Below are positions 55,601-60,790 of a stretch of 64,000 nucleotides of DNA, piece by piece. The position numbers and the translations under genes are program-made. This DNA comes from Trichobilharzia regenti (Eukaryota; Platyhelminthes; Trematoda; Strigeidida; Schistosomatidae). The stretch lies in assembly GCA_944472135.2 (NCBI GenBank), contig OX235262.1, positions 44,815,804-44,879,803 of the forward strand, written 5' to 3'. The notes under the pieces are model-generated. The model saw nothing but the letters and a program-made list of their open reading frames with translations. It was not told where the DNA came from and searched no databases. The first letter of the stretch is position 1. Each line of letters begins with the position of its first letter.

Positions 55601-57126
55601 TGAAAGGTAGGCGTCGGTGGCACAGTGGTTAGGACTCTCGCCGACCATGCACATGGTCCGGGGTTCGAGCCCGCACCGACGCACACCTGATATCTATGGT
55701 TGGCCTGCAAAATTTTGGCTACCGATATCCATGCTGAAAATTCGATACTTGTACCAAAAATACAGTGTGGAATCAAGCTGTAAATCAAAAAAAAAATAAA
55801 ATGAGGAATTCATTATAAATTATTTAAATTAATCCCAGGGTGTTAAGAAAATCAAAACAAGATTTTTCTGAACGTTTCGCTGTGTAAGCCACAGCTTCTT
55901 CGACAGATTTATTCGGATTTTTATAGGCTCCTCTGAAAACTATCATGCATCTTAACCGGGGATATGCTAATAATTATAGTCCTTGGATTATGTACATATT
56001 TCGATGATTAATAAAAATCCGAATAAATCTGCTGAAAAAGCTGTGGCTTACACAGCGAAACATTCAGAAAAATCTTCTTTGAGATTTTCTTAACACGATG
56101 GGATTAATTTAAGTAATTTATAATGAATCAATCTGACTCGGTGCTCAAATTATTCCCGGAAGTTCGTTACAACTACGGTCTGGAAGCCTATAATAGGATG
56201 AGGAAGTTTTTCACCTGCGAAGAATACTTTTTTGAGTCAGGTCATTCAAGCTCATGCAATTGATCTTTTATCATCTACATGACTAAATTCAATCATCTTA
56301 AACGTTTACATTTTCTCCGCTTATATATCTTTGATCATAGGTGCCTGCGCTCTATCTCCCGTGTGAAGTGGTATAATAAGGTGAGGAATATTGAGGTTAG
56401 GCTTTGGTCGAGTGCTAGGTAGGTAGGAGGGGAAATCAATCGACGAGGCTGTGAAATTACATCGACTGAGATGGTTAGGACATGTGTTACGTATCCAGGC
56501 CTAGTCATCGCCTTCCTCGGTTGACGAGCAATGTTAGCTGACATAGGGTCAGTCTGGAAAGCCAGCCAGTCACGTAGGAAGGTGTAGACTTCCTGACTGG
56601 TTGGGTTGGGGTTCTCGGGACGGTAAAAACCAATGGTTGGAAACTATTGGTGACATGGCTCAAAGTGATCGTTGTCAATGGCTGGCGCAGATACATCCAC
56701 TCCTTATGACTTATGATTTCCAATGAAACTGTTTTGTTCTTCGTTATTACTCTTCCTTTGTCTGACACCTCTGTTTACTGTCTGTATTATGCATTTCTTG
56801 TACTTTCTTCTGTTTGTTTGTGTGCTACATGGGCGACTTGAACTTCCGCACATATGTGCAAAGTTCTCTGTCGAAAACAGACATATATATATATATAGCC
56901 GAACCTAAACTATATTATATTCGGCGGCCTCCACAATTGTTTTTAAAAATTTACTCATATACATATTGTTTGCTTTTTCTTGTTCTTGGTTTTACCACTT
57001 TTTATTGTTCTCCTTGCTTTTTTAGGTGCTTCAGCATCCCCTGCCTCTGTCGCCACTGTGAAGAAATCACGAACTAAACAGACTACAACTGTCCGACAAC
57101 GTTTAGCTAAGCGTTTAGGTATTTAA
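19552..57126 (+). CDS. KDM7: KDM7/PHF8-type JmjC histone lysine demethylase (13 exons, 661 aa)
   Basis: Fe(II)/2-oxoglutarate-dependent demethylase of the PHF8/PHF2/KDM7A family, nuclear. Exons: 19552-19610, 19647-19982, 20013-20220, 20259-20385, 20458-20620, 28954-29060, 29146-29243, 32102-32277, 38935-39224, 42439-42591, 48528-48619, 51116-51191, 57026-57126; every junction is GT/AG and the phases close to 662 codons including TAA. JmjC: Fe ligands His187 and Asp189 (FHIDFGG) and His272 (GWIHAV); 2-oxoglutarate contacts Thr184 and Lys204. The block [19 protein letters not shown] matches the helical region after JmjC. The C-terminal half is low-complexity: acidic run in exon 9, basic [10 protein letters not shown] in exon 10, Ser run in exon 12, and a conserved-looking [11 protein letters not shown] end. 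The start is the first ATG in exon 1; exons may extend upstream. No PHD finger was found, unlike vertebrate members. Confidence 0.92.
20621..21373. other. start of KDM7 intron 5, nothing recognised
   Basis: AT-rich, no accepted ORF. Leads into a TA dinucleotide run. Confidence 0.4.
21374..21406. repeat. (TA)n microsatellite
   Basis: About 33 bp of alternating TA. Confidence 0.9.
21598..21905 (-). mobile_element. RTE-like family A, 3' fragment (minus)
   Basis: Reverse complement of the family A 3' UTR and last coding segment; starts with GTCTGTCTGTTTTCGAC (the inverted element end) and extends to the GGGACGGTAAAAATC region. 5'-truncated. Confidence 0.85.
21906..22560. other. KDM7 intron 5, unclassified stretch
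   Basis: AT-rich; no gene or repeat recognised. Confidence 0.4.
22567..22623. repeat. (TA)n / TACATA tract
   Basis: TA repeat with two C/G interruptions, immediately at the 3' end of the minus-strand family B copy, suggesting it grew from that element's A/T-rich tail. Confidence 0.85.
22624..25690 (-). mobile_element. RTE-like family B, nearly full-length but broken copy (minus)
   Basis: Reverse complement carries endonuclease stretches ([20 protein letters not shown] near 25560, [11 protein letters not shown] near 25470, IQCYAPTNN near 25290), RT stretches ([17 protein letters not shown] near 24110, [15 protein letters not shown] near 23560, [11 protein letters not shown] near 23430) and the C-terminal [12 protein letters not shown] near 23060. 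Several frameshifts and stops split it into at least four open pieces, so it is dead. It fills much of KDM7 intron 5, antisense to the gene. Confidence 0.88.
25691..26119. other. KDM7 intron 5, unclassified
   Basis: Nothing recognised. Confidence 0.4.
26120..26360 (-). mobile_element. Penelope-like element fragment (minus)
   Basis: A minus-strand frame reads [20 protein letters not shown] and continues with a segment like the region after the GIY-YIG catalytic core in Penelope-like elements (NAIxxHxxxTGHxIxF). Small and isolated; the family call is a resemblance only. Confidence 0.5.
26755..28052 (+). mobile_element. CR1-like non-LTR retrotransposon, 3' part (family C)
   Basis: A frame reads [20 protein letters not shown], then [15 protein letters not shown] and [17 protein letters not shown], the C-terminal signature of CR1/SR1-type RT proteins. 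It then runs into a long 3' UTR ending ACTGTTTCTGGAATAAAAGC AAATTATTATTA. The end matches copies at 38.49 kb and 63.54 kb. Stops throughout. Confidence 0.75.
28465..28830 (+). mobile_element. family U element, fragment
   Basis: Shares CGGAGCGAGTGGGTTGTCTTAA, GTTCATACACT-type and CCAGTCCGGTTGTAAGCC stretches with 33237-33540 and, more loosely, with the 578-bp copy at 49737-50314. Noncoding; class unknown. Confidence 0.6.
28954..29243 (+). CDS. KDM7: KDM7 exons 6-7
   Basis: Exon 6 (28954-29060) encodes [20 protein letters not shown] and the following helix; exon 7 (29146-29243) encodes [20 protein letters not shown] and ends WYAKRRS. They are separated by an 85-nt intron and follow an 8.3-kb repeat-filled intron. 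Confidence 0.92.
29385..29600 (-). mobile_element. tRNA-headed SINE with RTE-like tail
   Basis: Minus strand: head GCGTCGGTGACATAGCGT with box B-like GGGTTTGATCC, then a body including GAGGCTAGCAACCC, and an end GGCCCTATGTACCACTGGAA that resembles the end of family B (GCCCTATGTTCCTCTAGGAA). The head resembles family T but the body differs. Related copies at 37200-37435 and 42640-42810. Confidence 0.65.
29601..30334. other. KDM7 intron 7, unclassified
   Basis: Nothing recognised beyond AT-rich sequence. Confidence 0.4.
30335..30890 (+). mobile_element. old RTE-like family B fragment
   Basis: Matches the family B C-terminal coding region (GATATCAAAGCCAGAATCGG and GACAAAATGGAGATGTGCTG) with deletions and many stops. 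Confidence 0.7.
31058..31285 (+). mobile_element. Smα-type SINE with decayed hammerhead
   Basis: Plus-strand copy related to the one at 61500-61790: GATTTTCCCGTCGATTGATG near the start, box-B-like GGTTAAGCCTCGGTG, then the hammerhead region and CTCTGCTAGTCACCATCCA at the end. Smα is a known schistosome SINE family that carries a hammerhead ribozyme. Confidence 0.82.
31200..31256 (+). ncRNA. hammerhead ribozyme, probably inactive
   Basis: Order: stem I strand GTACATCCAT, core CTGACAA (31211-31217; consensus CUGANGA, so G8 is changed to A), stem II TCCC...AGAC weakened, GAAA, then CACATC followed by CTGGATCCC as the cleavage side. G8 is a catalytic base, so self-cleavage is expected to be lost. 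Confidence 0.75.
31290..32101. other. KDM7 intron 7, exon-8 proximal
   Basis: Open in one frame into exon 8 but without recognisable similarity; treated as intron. Confidence 0.4.
32102..32277 (+). CDS. KDM7: KDM7 exon 8
   Basis: Phase 0 in, two bases out: [20 protein letters not shown] and on to GIYSKHS. Acceptor TTTTATTAAG, donor GTGAGT. The frame is also open far upstream of the acceptor, so the acceptor was placed where the conserved frame and the pyrimidine run meet. Confidence 0.85.
32480..33218 (+). mobile_element. RTE-like family A, 3' fragment (copy 1 of a near-identical pair)
   Basis: Starts within the RT C-terminal region (ATATCCGACTACCGATCAAAG) and runs to the GACAGACA end. From about 32609 to 33197 it appears identical to 39661-40249 with no indel (constant offset 7052). 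Carries subfamily features absent from 4694-8458, such as CAGTCACGTAGG...CCTGACTGGTTGGG. Confidence 0.87.
33237..33540 (+). mobile_element. family U element, fragment
   Basis: Directly follows the family A copy. Similar to 28465-28760 (GGTTGTCTTAAGGGG, GATCGGTTTGGATTTTG, CCAGTTCGGTTGTAAG, GGACGTTCG). Noncoding. Confidence 0.6.
33541..35394. other. KDM7 intron 8, unclassified
   Basis: Holds a partial tRNA-like stretch (GGGCTCCGGGTTCAAATCTC, near 34173), a GAGA run near 34010 and 34240, and a GT run near 34760. No gene recognised. Confidence 0.4.
35395..35972 (-). mobile_element. RTE-like family A, 5' leader fragment (minus)
   Basis: Reverse complement of the family A 5' end: TAGCTGCTACCTTGACGTGG near 35965, CCTACCATGCCAGG near 35870, and the GTGACCGGCC...CAGTTGTCCCCTGGGCTCTG segment near 35540. 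Includes leader sequence that the 4694 copy lacks but the 3025 copy has. Confidence 0.8.
36045..36190 (+). mobile_element. old RTE-like family B 3' fragment
   Basis: Resembles the last coding stretch of family B, ending GTTCCATTCGGAACCCAAAG. Confidence 0.5.
36590..36750 (-). mobile_element. SINE family H2, degraded (minus)
   Basis: Matches the H2 copy at 51286: GAACCATTGAAAACC, AGTAGTGGACAACTGTTTCATT, GACCTTCCAGTGATAAG. Hammerhead core destroyed. Confidence 0.6.
37200..37435 (-). mobile_element. tRNA-headed SINE with RTE-like tail, degraded
   Basis: Same type as 29385-29600: minus-strand end TTATGTTCCACTGGGAACG, body GAGGTTAGCAACCTCA complement, degraded head with TTCTAGTCGATGC. Confidence 0.5.
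37735..38490 (+). mobile_element. CR1-like 3' part (family C), second copy
   Basis: Reads [20 protein letters not shown] and then the TCAGGCAAAACCAGAAGTCT region shared with 27150; ends ACTGTTTTGGAATAAAGC followed by AAATTATTATTA like the copy ending at 28052. Confidence 0.72.
38555..38655 (-). mobile_element. SINE family H2, end fragment
   Basis: GATTGGTTACATGATTTC...GACCTGACATCGGTTAGAG matches the H2 end sequence near 49430. Only about 100 bp remains. Confidence 0.5.
38935..39224 (+). CDS. KDM7: KDM7 exon 9 (acidic run)
   Basis: Encodes the longest C-terminal exon: Ser/Thr/Lys-rich start, [16 protein letters not shown], then a Glu run (about 39124-39150) and [18 protein letters not shown]. 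Acceptor TTGATTTCAG, donor GTACGT. Confidence 0.88.
39345..40257 (+). mobile_element. RTE-like family A, 3' fragment (copy 2 of pair)
   Basis: Begins at the [19 protein letters not shown] stretch and runs to the 3' end. A foreign 56-bp piece, itself the last bases of a family A 3' UTR, sits at about 39505-39560. Starts 121 bp downstream of KDM7 exon 9. Confidence 0.87.
40262..41098 (+). mobile_element. RTE-like family A, old copy
   Basis: Strongly diverged from YADD region (GTTGACTTAGAGTATGCGG) through the C-terminus to AAGTTCTATGTTGGAAC...GTCAGTCAATT. Confidence 0.75.
41100..41689. other. KDM7 intron 9, unclassified
   Basis: Nothing recognised with confidence. Confidence 0.35.
41690..42120 (-). 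mobile_element. Penelope-like element, RT-to-endonuclease linker (minus)
   Basis: A 150-codon minus-strand frame (42148-41696) reads [20 protein letters not shown] and [15 protein letters not shown], in the style of the region between the RT and the GIY-YIG nuclease of Penelope-like elements. Adjacent plus-strand pieces of the same element type show that it is rearranged. Confidence 0.65.
42180..42335 (+). mobile_element. Penelope-like fragment (plus)
   Basis: Encodes [20 protein letters not shown] then [15 protein letters not shown], closely parallel to [20 protein letters not shown] at 42890, so both derive from the same domain. It ends about 100 bp before KDM7 exon 10. Confidence 0.6.
42439..42591 (+). 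CDS. KDM7: KDM7 exon 10 (basic/acidic segment)
   Basis: [13 protein letters not shown], then [19 protein letters not shown]; the KKRK cluster may act in nuclear import. A shorter version ending at the internal GT (42541) is possible but would shift the frame out of register with exon 11, so the longer exon was chosen. Confidence 0.85.
42850..43430 (+). mobile_element. Penelope-like element with GIY-YIG endonuclease end
   Basis: Reads through the linker into a GIY-YIG domain: [20 protein letters not shown] followed by [11 protein letters not shown], with the paired Tyr, the Arg and the REH typical of the family, then [15 protein letters not shown] and a C-terminal tail. Frameshifted and with stops. 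Penelope-like retroelements use this nuclease for integration. Confidence 0.75.
43431..43895. other. KDM7 intron 10, unclassified
   Basis: Contains an 80-codon open frame without recognisable similarity; not accepted as a gene. Confidence 0.35.
43896..44156 (+). mobile_element. RTE-like family A, third old copy, left part
   Basis: RT segment [20 protein letters not shown] through the (deleted) YADD region to CAATTCGCTCCC. It is interrupted by family B at 44157 and continues at 47181. Confidence 0.85.
44189..45304 (+). pseudogene. family B endonuclease domain
   Basis: 371 codons from ATG 44189. APE-type endonuclease signatures: [62 protein letters not shown] and GSDHYLVQG. All catalytic positions (Asn, Glu, Asp-x-Asn, Asp-His) are visible. 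The frame is lost at about 45280 by a single-base change and resumes in the frame of 45154-46536. Confidence 0.87.
45280..46536 (+). pseudogene. family B reverse transcriptase domain
   Basis: RT motifs in order: [63 protein letters not shown] (catalytic Asp), [14 protein letters not shown] and [11 protein letters not shown] (catalytic FADD). It breaks at about 46505, and the C-terminal region continues in another frame. Confidence 0.88.
46553..47156 (+). pseudogene. family B RT C-terminal region
   Basis: [18 protein letters not shown] (46575 on), then [40 protein letters not shown] and [13 protein letters not shown], ending CSSRN and TAA at 47154-47156. Same protein as the preceding entry, separated by a frameshift. 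Confidence 0.85.
47181..48395 (+). mobile_element. RTE-like family A, third old copy, right part
   Basis: Continues from 44156: FAPAKC-like start, HVDRF region, C-terminal coding region, then the 3' end CAAAGTTCTACGTTGAAAAC...CAGTCAGTC. A 180-bp 3'-UTR fragment of the same family is inserted at 47719-47898. Confidence 0.85.
47719..47898 (+). mobile_element. RTE-like family A, 180-bp 3'-UTR-only insertion
   Basis: From ATGATCTTCAATGAAATTG to the (GACA) end, flanked by ATACACGCTT at 47709-47718 and 47899-47908. An extreme 5' truncation. Confidence 0.85.
48528..48619 (+). CDS. KDM7: KDM7 exon 11
   Basis: [20 protein letters not shown] and on to KTGKTSL; acceptor CAATTTAG, donor GTAAGT, phase 1 to 0. 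Confidence 0.88.
48620..49404. other. KDM7 intron 11, unclassified
   Basis: Nothing recognised. Confidence 0.4.
49410..50394 (-). mobile_element. SINE family H2, split by family U (minus)
   Basis: H2 sequence at about 49410-49736 and 50315-50394, bounded by ATTCAAG direct repeats (about 49401 and 50388). The hammerhead site is degraded: the minus strand has ATGAAGA where CUGANGA is expected. Family U is inserted between the two parts. Confidence 0.75.
49737..50314 (+). mobile_element. family U element, 578-bp complete-looking copy
   Basis: Flanked by TGGTCAC at 49730-49736 and 50315-50321. Starts with a TTCT-rich run (TTCTTCTTTCTTTC), GC-richer than its surroundings, and ends CCACCCCCGACCATCCTGAGGCTT. 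No long ORF, no clear box A/B. Two diverged relatives lie at 28465 and 33237. Class not determined. Confidence 0.7.
50395..50545 (-). mobile_element. SINE family H2-like fragment
   Basis: TGGTTTTTCAATGGTTCTGT and a box-B-like region with GAGGGATCGAATTTGAAAC; adjoins the previous H2 copy. Confidence 0.45.
50808..50885 (-). mobile_element. RTE-like family A, terminal 3' tail
   Basis: CTGTCTGTCTGTCTGGATTC...GTGCAGCAGTTCGAGTTGCC, the inverted end of family A. Similar to the 56-bp tail embedded at 39505. Confidence 0.75.
51116..51191 (+). CDS. KDM7: KDM7 exon 12 (serine run)
   Basis: HPLLSEAGA followed by nine consecutive Ser codons (six are TCA, an unstable codon repeat) and TLKRAG; donor GTCAGT. 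Confidence 0.88.
51286..51677 (-). mobile_element. SINE family H2 with hammerhead, complete copy (minus)
   Basis: About 392 bp bounded by TCAAGTATT at 51277-51285 and 51677-51685. Minus strand: box A-like TGGCTCAATGG, box B-like GGGTCCGAACCC, then a hammerhead ribozyme, then a unique end. It lies 95 bp past KDM7 exon 12, antisense to the gene. Confidence 0.82.
51369..51415 (-). ncRNA. hammerhead ribozyme in SINE H2 (core intact)
   Basis: Minus strand order: GTACTT, CTGAGGA (51408-51402), stem II GTCC/GGAC with a 7-nt loop, GAAA (51386-51383), minimal stem III ACAG/CCGT, cleavage triplet GTC, then CAGTAC. Stem I pairs for five consecutive bases after one mismatch. All core bases match the hammerhead consensus. 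Like the Smα ribozyme, stem III is very short, which usually means weak activity as a monomer. Confidence 0.75.
52045..52410 (+). mobile_element. old RTE-like family B fragment
   Basis: CCCTCGAGTGGAACCGAAAT and the GTGACATAGAGGACATCATA stretch match the C-terminal coding region of family B. Confidence 0.6.
52411..53606. other. KDM7 intron 12, unclassified
   Basis: AT-rich with short GT runs; nothing recognised. Confidence 0.4.
53611..53974. mobile_element. element with inverted hammerhead-like ends
   Basis: The ends are inverted repeats of about 34 bp: CCTAGGTTTCGCGCTAGTTG...CGTCAGCAA at the left and its diverged complement TTGCTGACGAGTGCCAAC...GAAGCCTAGG at the right. Each end read outward contains a hammerhead core. 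Interior noncoding. Confidence 0.6.
54118..54785 (-). mobile_element. RTE-like family A, 3' fragment (minus)
   Basis: Inverted 3' UTR (GACTGACTGTTTTCAAAGTA...) followed by inverted C-terminal coding sequence to about 54785; closest to the 47.6-48.4 kb copy. Confidence 0.83.
54786..55610. other. KDM7 intron 12, unclassified
   Basis: Nothing recognised. Confidence 0.4.
55611..55798 (+). mobile_element. SINE family T with complete tRNA-like head
   Basis: The head 55611-55682 folds as a tRNA: acceptor strands GCGTCGG and CCGACGC pair fully, D-arm with box A TGGCACAGTGG, a GACCAT/ATGGTC stem with a 4-nt loop in place of the anticodon arm, and a T-arm CGGG GTTCGAG CCCG. Body and A-rich tail as at 12810. 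Confidence 0.83.
55808..56128. mobile_element. long-inverted-repeat (foldback) element
   Basis: About 320 bp with arms of about 115 bp that are each other's complement at roughly 85-90%: ATTCATTATAAATTA at the left end, TAATTTATAATGAAT at the right. Each arm contains GCTGTGGCTTACACAGCG, an internal hairpin. The centre is unique, and a piece of it (TATCATTCATCTTAACCGGG) recurs at about 58378. Confidence 0.75.
56330..56885 (+). mobile_element. RTE-like family A, 3' fragment (third of the subfamily)
   Basis: Same subfamily as 32480 and 39345 but with about 70 bp deleted near 56560. Its end runs into a TA repeat (56883-56898), 128 bp before KDM7 exon 13. Confidence 0.85.
57026..57126 (+). CDS. 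KDM7: KDM7 exon 13 (C-terminus)
   Basis: Begins after GCTTTTTTAG; encodes a short Ala/Ser/Lys/Thr segment ending [15 protein letters not shown] at 57124-57126. Vertebrate PHF8/PHF2 proteins contain a similar KQRLGK motif near the C-terminus. Confidence 0.9.
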
Positions 57127-58552
57127 TTCAAATGTCAACCAAGAGTGTGTGTATCAGCCGGTTGGACGGTGGGGGGCGGATCTTAAACCCTTTTATTGCT
57201 ACTATAATATTATTACTATTCACAGTCTAGTGATTTTTCCTTTCATGATTGATTACTTCCATTTTATGATTATCATTATCATCATCATCACCACCTCATA
57301 GCATAGCATATATTGTGTTTTTGATGGAGACTATTTTTATTTTATTTAATAATTTCTATTTTTATTCTTTCAATAAATGTAATTTTAATAATTTATTATA
57401 TTAGGAATAGTATTGTTCTTAATATTCTTATCTCAGTATCTACTGTTGTTATTACTAGTACTACTATTTCTATTATTAATATTACTACTGGTTTTGTCAA
57501 TAAATACGTGCAGCATATTTCTACACACATGATAGTGTCTATTCTAATATTTTCTTATCTCTCTCTTTTTCTCTCCCTCTCTATGCTTAAGCATATTGAT
57601 GTCTTAATAGTTATATATTTTTTTGAATTGTCTCCTTTTTTCTAATTTAACATGAGAATGATAACGATAGGCAATAATAAATAATATTAACAATATTTAT
57701 AATCATAATGATAAAGTTATAGTTGTTTGTTTCCTCATAATAGGTTTTATTTTTTGTTTTGACCACCTTTTTCATTTTTACAAAAACATTATTTGCATTT
57801 AGGTGTGTTTTGTTTTTCTCTGATTTTTTCTGATTGATAATATCAAACCTTTTCGTGTGTATCTGTGTGTGTGTGTACGTGTGTATCACCGACTAGTTAA
57901 CTTATTCAAAGCCAAGTTTTTATGTGTTTTTTTATTTATTTGAATATTTGTCTCATTTCATTCTAGATCTTGTTTTGTTTGACTTTATTTATTATTATTA
58001 TCGAAAGAATAACACCCAATCTCTCTTCTCTCACATATCCTATAACTCATTTGATGATTGTGAACTGGTGAAGTAGTCGTGTGCTCTGAGATGATGTGCT
58101 GTTGTTGCATGCATGTATGTGGGTTTTATAATCTTATGAAGTTTAGGTATTTATTGAGTGTTATAGTCTCTTTCGATTTTATGTTATGTTTGTTAAACAT
58201 CATTATTCATGCATTTGTTTGTATGTTTGTTTAAAATAAAAGAATTTTATCCAAATAAATTAGTTTATCTGTTTTTCGCCTTTTTGGGGGGAGCGAGAGG
58301 GATGGAGTGGGGAGGAGGCAGACTGGCGTTTTCAGTGGCGTCATCTCATCTCCAGGAGTTATGGGTTCCCTGACAACTATCATTCATCTTAACCGGGGGT
58401 TATGCTAATAATAATAATAATAGCTTTATTCTGAAAAATGCGTTTATATACAATAAGGAATCAATCGTAAGCGAGTTTCATTGCAAGTTGCAGAATCTTC
58501 AAATAACATAATGGTTGATAATATATCATATGAAGCAATGTTGCTCTGTCGG
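57127..58552. other. KDM7 3' UTR and flank
   Basis: AT-rich, with ATT/ATC trinucleotide runs and several AATAAA hexamers; no gene. A TTAACCGGGG fragment of the foldback element's centre lies at about 58378-58400. Confidence 0.5.
57372..57377 (+). promoter_or_regulatory. candidate KDM7 polyadenylation signal
   Basis: AATAAA about 245 nt after the KDM7 stop; another at 57499-57504. Several more exist further down, so the true 3' end is uncertain. Confidence 0.3.
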
Positions 58553-58560
58553 AACTATGC

Positions 58561-58885
58561 GCCAAGTTAAACTTTAAGCACCATTGACTACCAATGGAGG
58601 GGGGACCGCACCAATGACCTTGAAACGCTTACTGAAAAAGGCGAGATTAGGGTTGGTTCGAGTTAGATTACAGTTAGTTGAGGGATATTTTCATGTTAGG
58701 GTTAGGTTCAAGAAAGATTATGTTTAGAAGACCTAAATAATTACATGCATAGAATGTGGTTGAATTACTGTGTTGTGATACAAAATAGTGCTTGTACACT
58801 GTGGTAGAGTATAATTCCATTGTGGGTGAACATCTATTTTGATAAAGTCTCACATATGACTGGTGCTTAAAGTTTAACTTTGCCG
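58561..58885. mobile_element. MITE-like element with terminal inverted repeats
   Basis: 325 bp. The left end GCCAAGTTAAACTTTAAGCA and the right end TGCTTAAAGTTTAACTTTGC are inverted repeats of about 25 bp. Flanks AACTATGC (58553-58560) and AATTATGC (58886-58893) form an 8-bp duplication with one mismatch. 8-bp duplications are typical of Merlin and hAT transposons. No ORF. Confidence 0.65.
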
Positions 58886-59242
58886 AATTATGCTCTTCCT
58901 GCATTTCACTGGAAAAATTAGCTGCAGGTGGGAACTTATTCGTAATTGTGCCCAAGTATAGATAGCAACTCACTGTCGTAATTAAAAGATTAGAAGAATT
59001 TAAAACGGAGTAAAAACTGTGCTCTTTGATGGGTAGAAAATTTAGTTAGCCCGCTGATTTAAGCAGGCCACCGCCGTGGTGTTTGTGGTAATGATGATAG
59101 GGTTAGACAGTCCTGCTTTATCTCGACTATGCATAAACGTCTTCTTGTCACCCCACCTACAACTCACATTAATAATGAGTTGAGTTGTTGAATAGATGCA
59201 ACACTAAAATGCTTCTAATTATTATTATTTATTATTATTGTT

Positions 59243-60063
59243 TCCTTTAATTCCTAGAGGAACATAGGGCTTTAGCCGCAAGTCCCAATCGCGTTCGGCT
59301 TTCTGCCAACGTTTTCACCCCGCTCCAAGTCTGCCCACATGCTCTCATTTCCTCCTCACATGACTTCCTCCAAGTCACCCTCACTCTGACAACCGACTCG
59401 CCGCTTCCCATTCGGCTTCCACTCGAGCAATGGGTTGTCTAGTGATGTCACTTGATGGTTTCCTCAGAGTATGGCCAGCCAATTCCATCTCCATTTCATC
59501 CTGCCAATTTGTTCCACAAACGGTTCCTGGTTGATTCGCTGATTGCCAGAGATCCCTGTTGGTGATCTTTTCTGGTCGGCCATCTGATCTTGAGTATGGA
59601 GCCAGGAAAACAACTGTTGTTGAAAGTCTGTGGCTTGTTCGAAGTGCCCTTCGTGACGCGGCGCCAAGTCTCTGATCCGTATAGTAGCGCTGACTTCAGA
59701 TTAAAGTTGAAAATCCGGATCTCATTTTTGATGCTGAGTGCTGTTGATCTATCTCCACACATACTTGAAAGCAATGAAAGCTTGTCTTGCTTTTCCGTTT
59801 CTTGCTTTGATATCCTTGTCAGTTCCGCCTGTAGTTGAAACGATGCTTCCCAGGTAGGGTAGGTAGGTAGGTAAAGGAGGTTGTATCTTTCAGGTTCCTC
59901 CCATTTATGCTGGCTGATTGTTGTCTGTTGTTGGTGGTGTTGGCCAGGAATCATCATCACCTCTGTTTTCTCTATGTTCACCTGAATTCCTACCTTTGAT
60001 GCTTGTTCTGCCAGCTTGTTGCTTTTCACTTGCATATCTTCCAGTTTGTGGGAAATCAGGCAT
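59243..60063 (-). mobile_element. RTE-like family B, 3' part (minus)
   Basis: Inverted 3' end (TTCCTTTAATTCCTAGAGGA), preceded by an ATT-repeat tail, then inverted C-terminal coding region to the [15 protein letters not shown] stretch at 60060, where it is 5'-truncated. Frameshifted. Confidence 0.87.
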
Positions 60064-60639
60064 AGAAGCTGGAAATGCTTCTAAAGAGATTACGTATAAT
60101 ATTGTAAAGACATCTGCGAAAATGAAACAAGATGTACGATAAGTTATGGTCTCATTACACATACAGAGAATTTTGTTCCGAAGTGTTAGAAGTTACTGCT
60201 ACTTACTACTGTGGTTTCAATCCACTCGGTTTATTTTTTTCAAGGCTGTGAATAGTTTGATTGATTTCAGTCAGAGTAGATTTCTTCATAAACAGACTCA
60301 TTGTCAAAGATCCTCGAAATTAATTAAAGTATCAGTTGCATGGAACAGACTTTTATTACTTACCAGGGTATAAGACACTTATTCTCTGACCACTGAATAT
60401 ACTAATTAGATTAAAGTATGTCAAGCCGTATTCGAAGCTGAACCACTCTGAAAGAAAGCTAAGTTCTACTTAGCAATAGGCATCCACGAGGTAATGAGTC
60501 TAGTAGTGAAATAAGCAGCTTTTTAAGTGTATTCCACCATAGTCTATGATGTTTTGTACTCATTTTATTGTAACGCTTCGATAGTTTAGTGCAGCTGCGT
60601 TTTCAGAGAATACAGGACAATTTATTACTATCGTTCATT
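60064..60639. other. downstream intergenic, unclassified
   Basis: Nothing recognised. Confidence 0.4.
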
Positions 60640-60790
60640 TGAGTTCCGAGTGGAACATGGGGCTACAGTAACACATCTCCACTTTTTTCTGCTGTCCCCT
60701 TCACCTGGGCCCACGACTGACTGCTTATAATCTCTCATCTCTTCACGATCTGAAGTCTGCCATCATTTAAACCTGTCCTTGTAGTAGTTA
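60640..60790 (-). mobile_element. decayed family B-like tail
   Basis: TTCCGAGTGGAACATGGGGC and CTCTTCACGATCTGAAGTC resemble the inverted 3' part of family B or the RTE-tailed SINE. Short and diverged. Confidence 0.45.

Noticed and set aside
58697..58714. TTAGGGTTAGG as interstitial telomere repeat
   Set aside because: Less than two full units and part of the MITE-like element interior.
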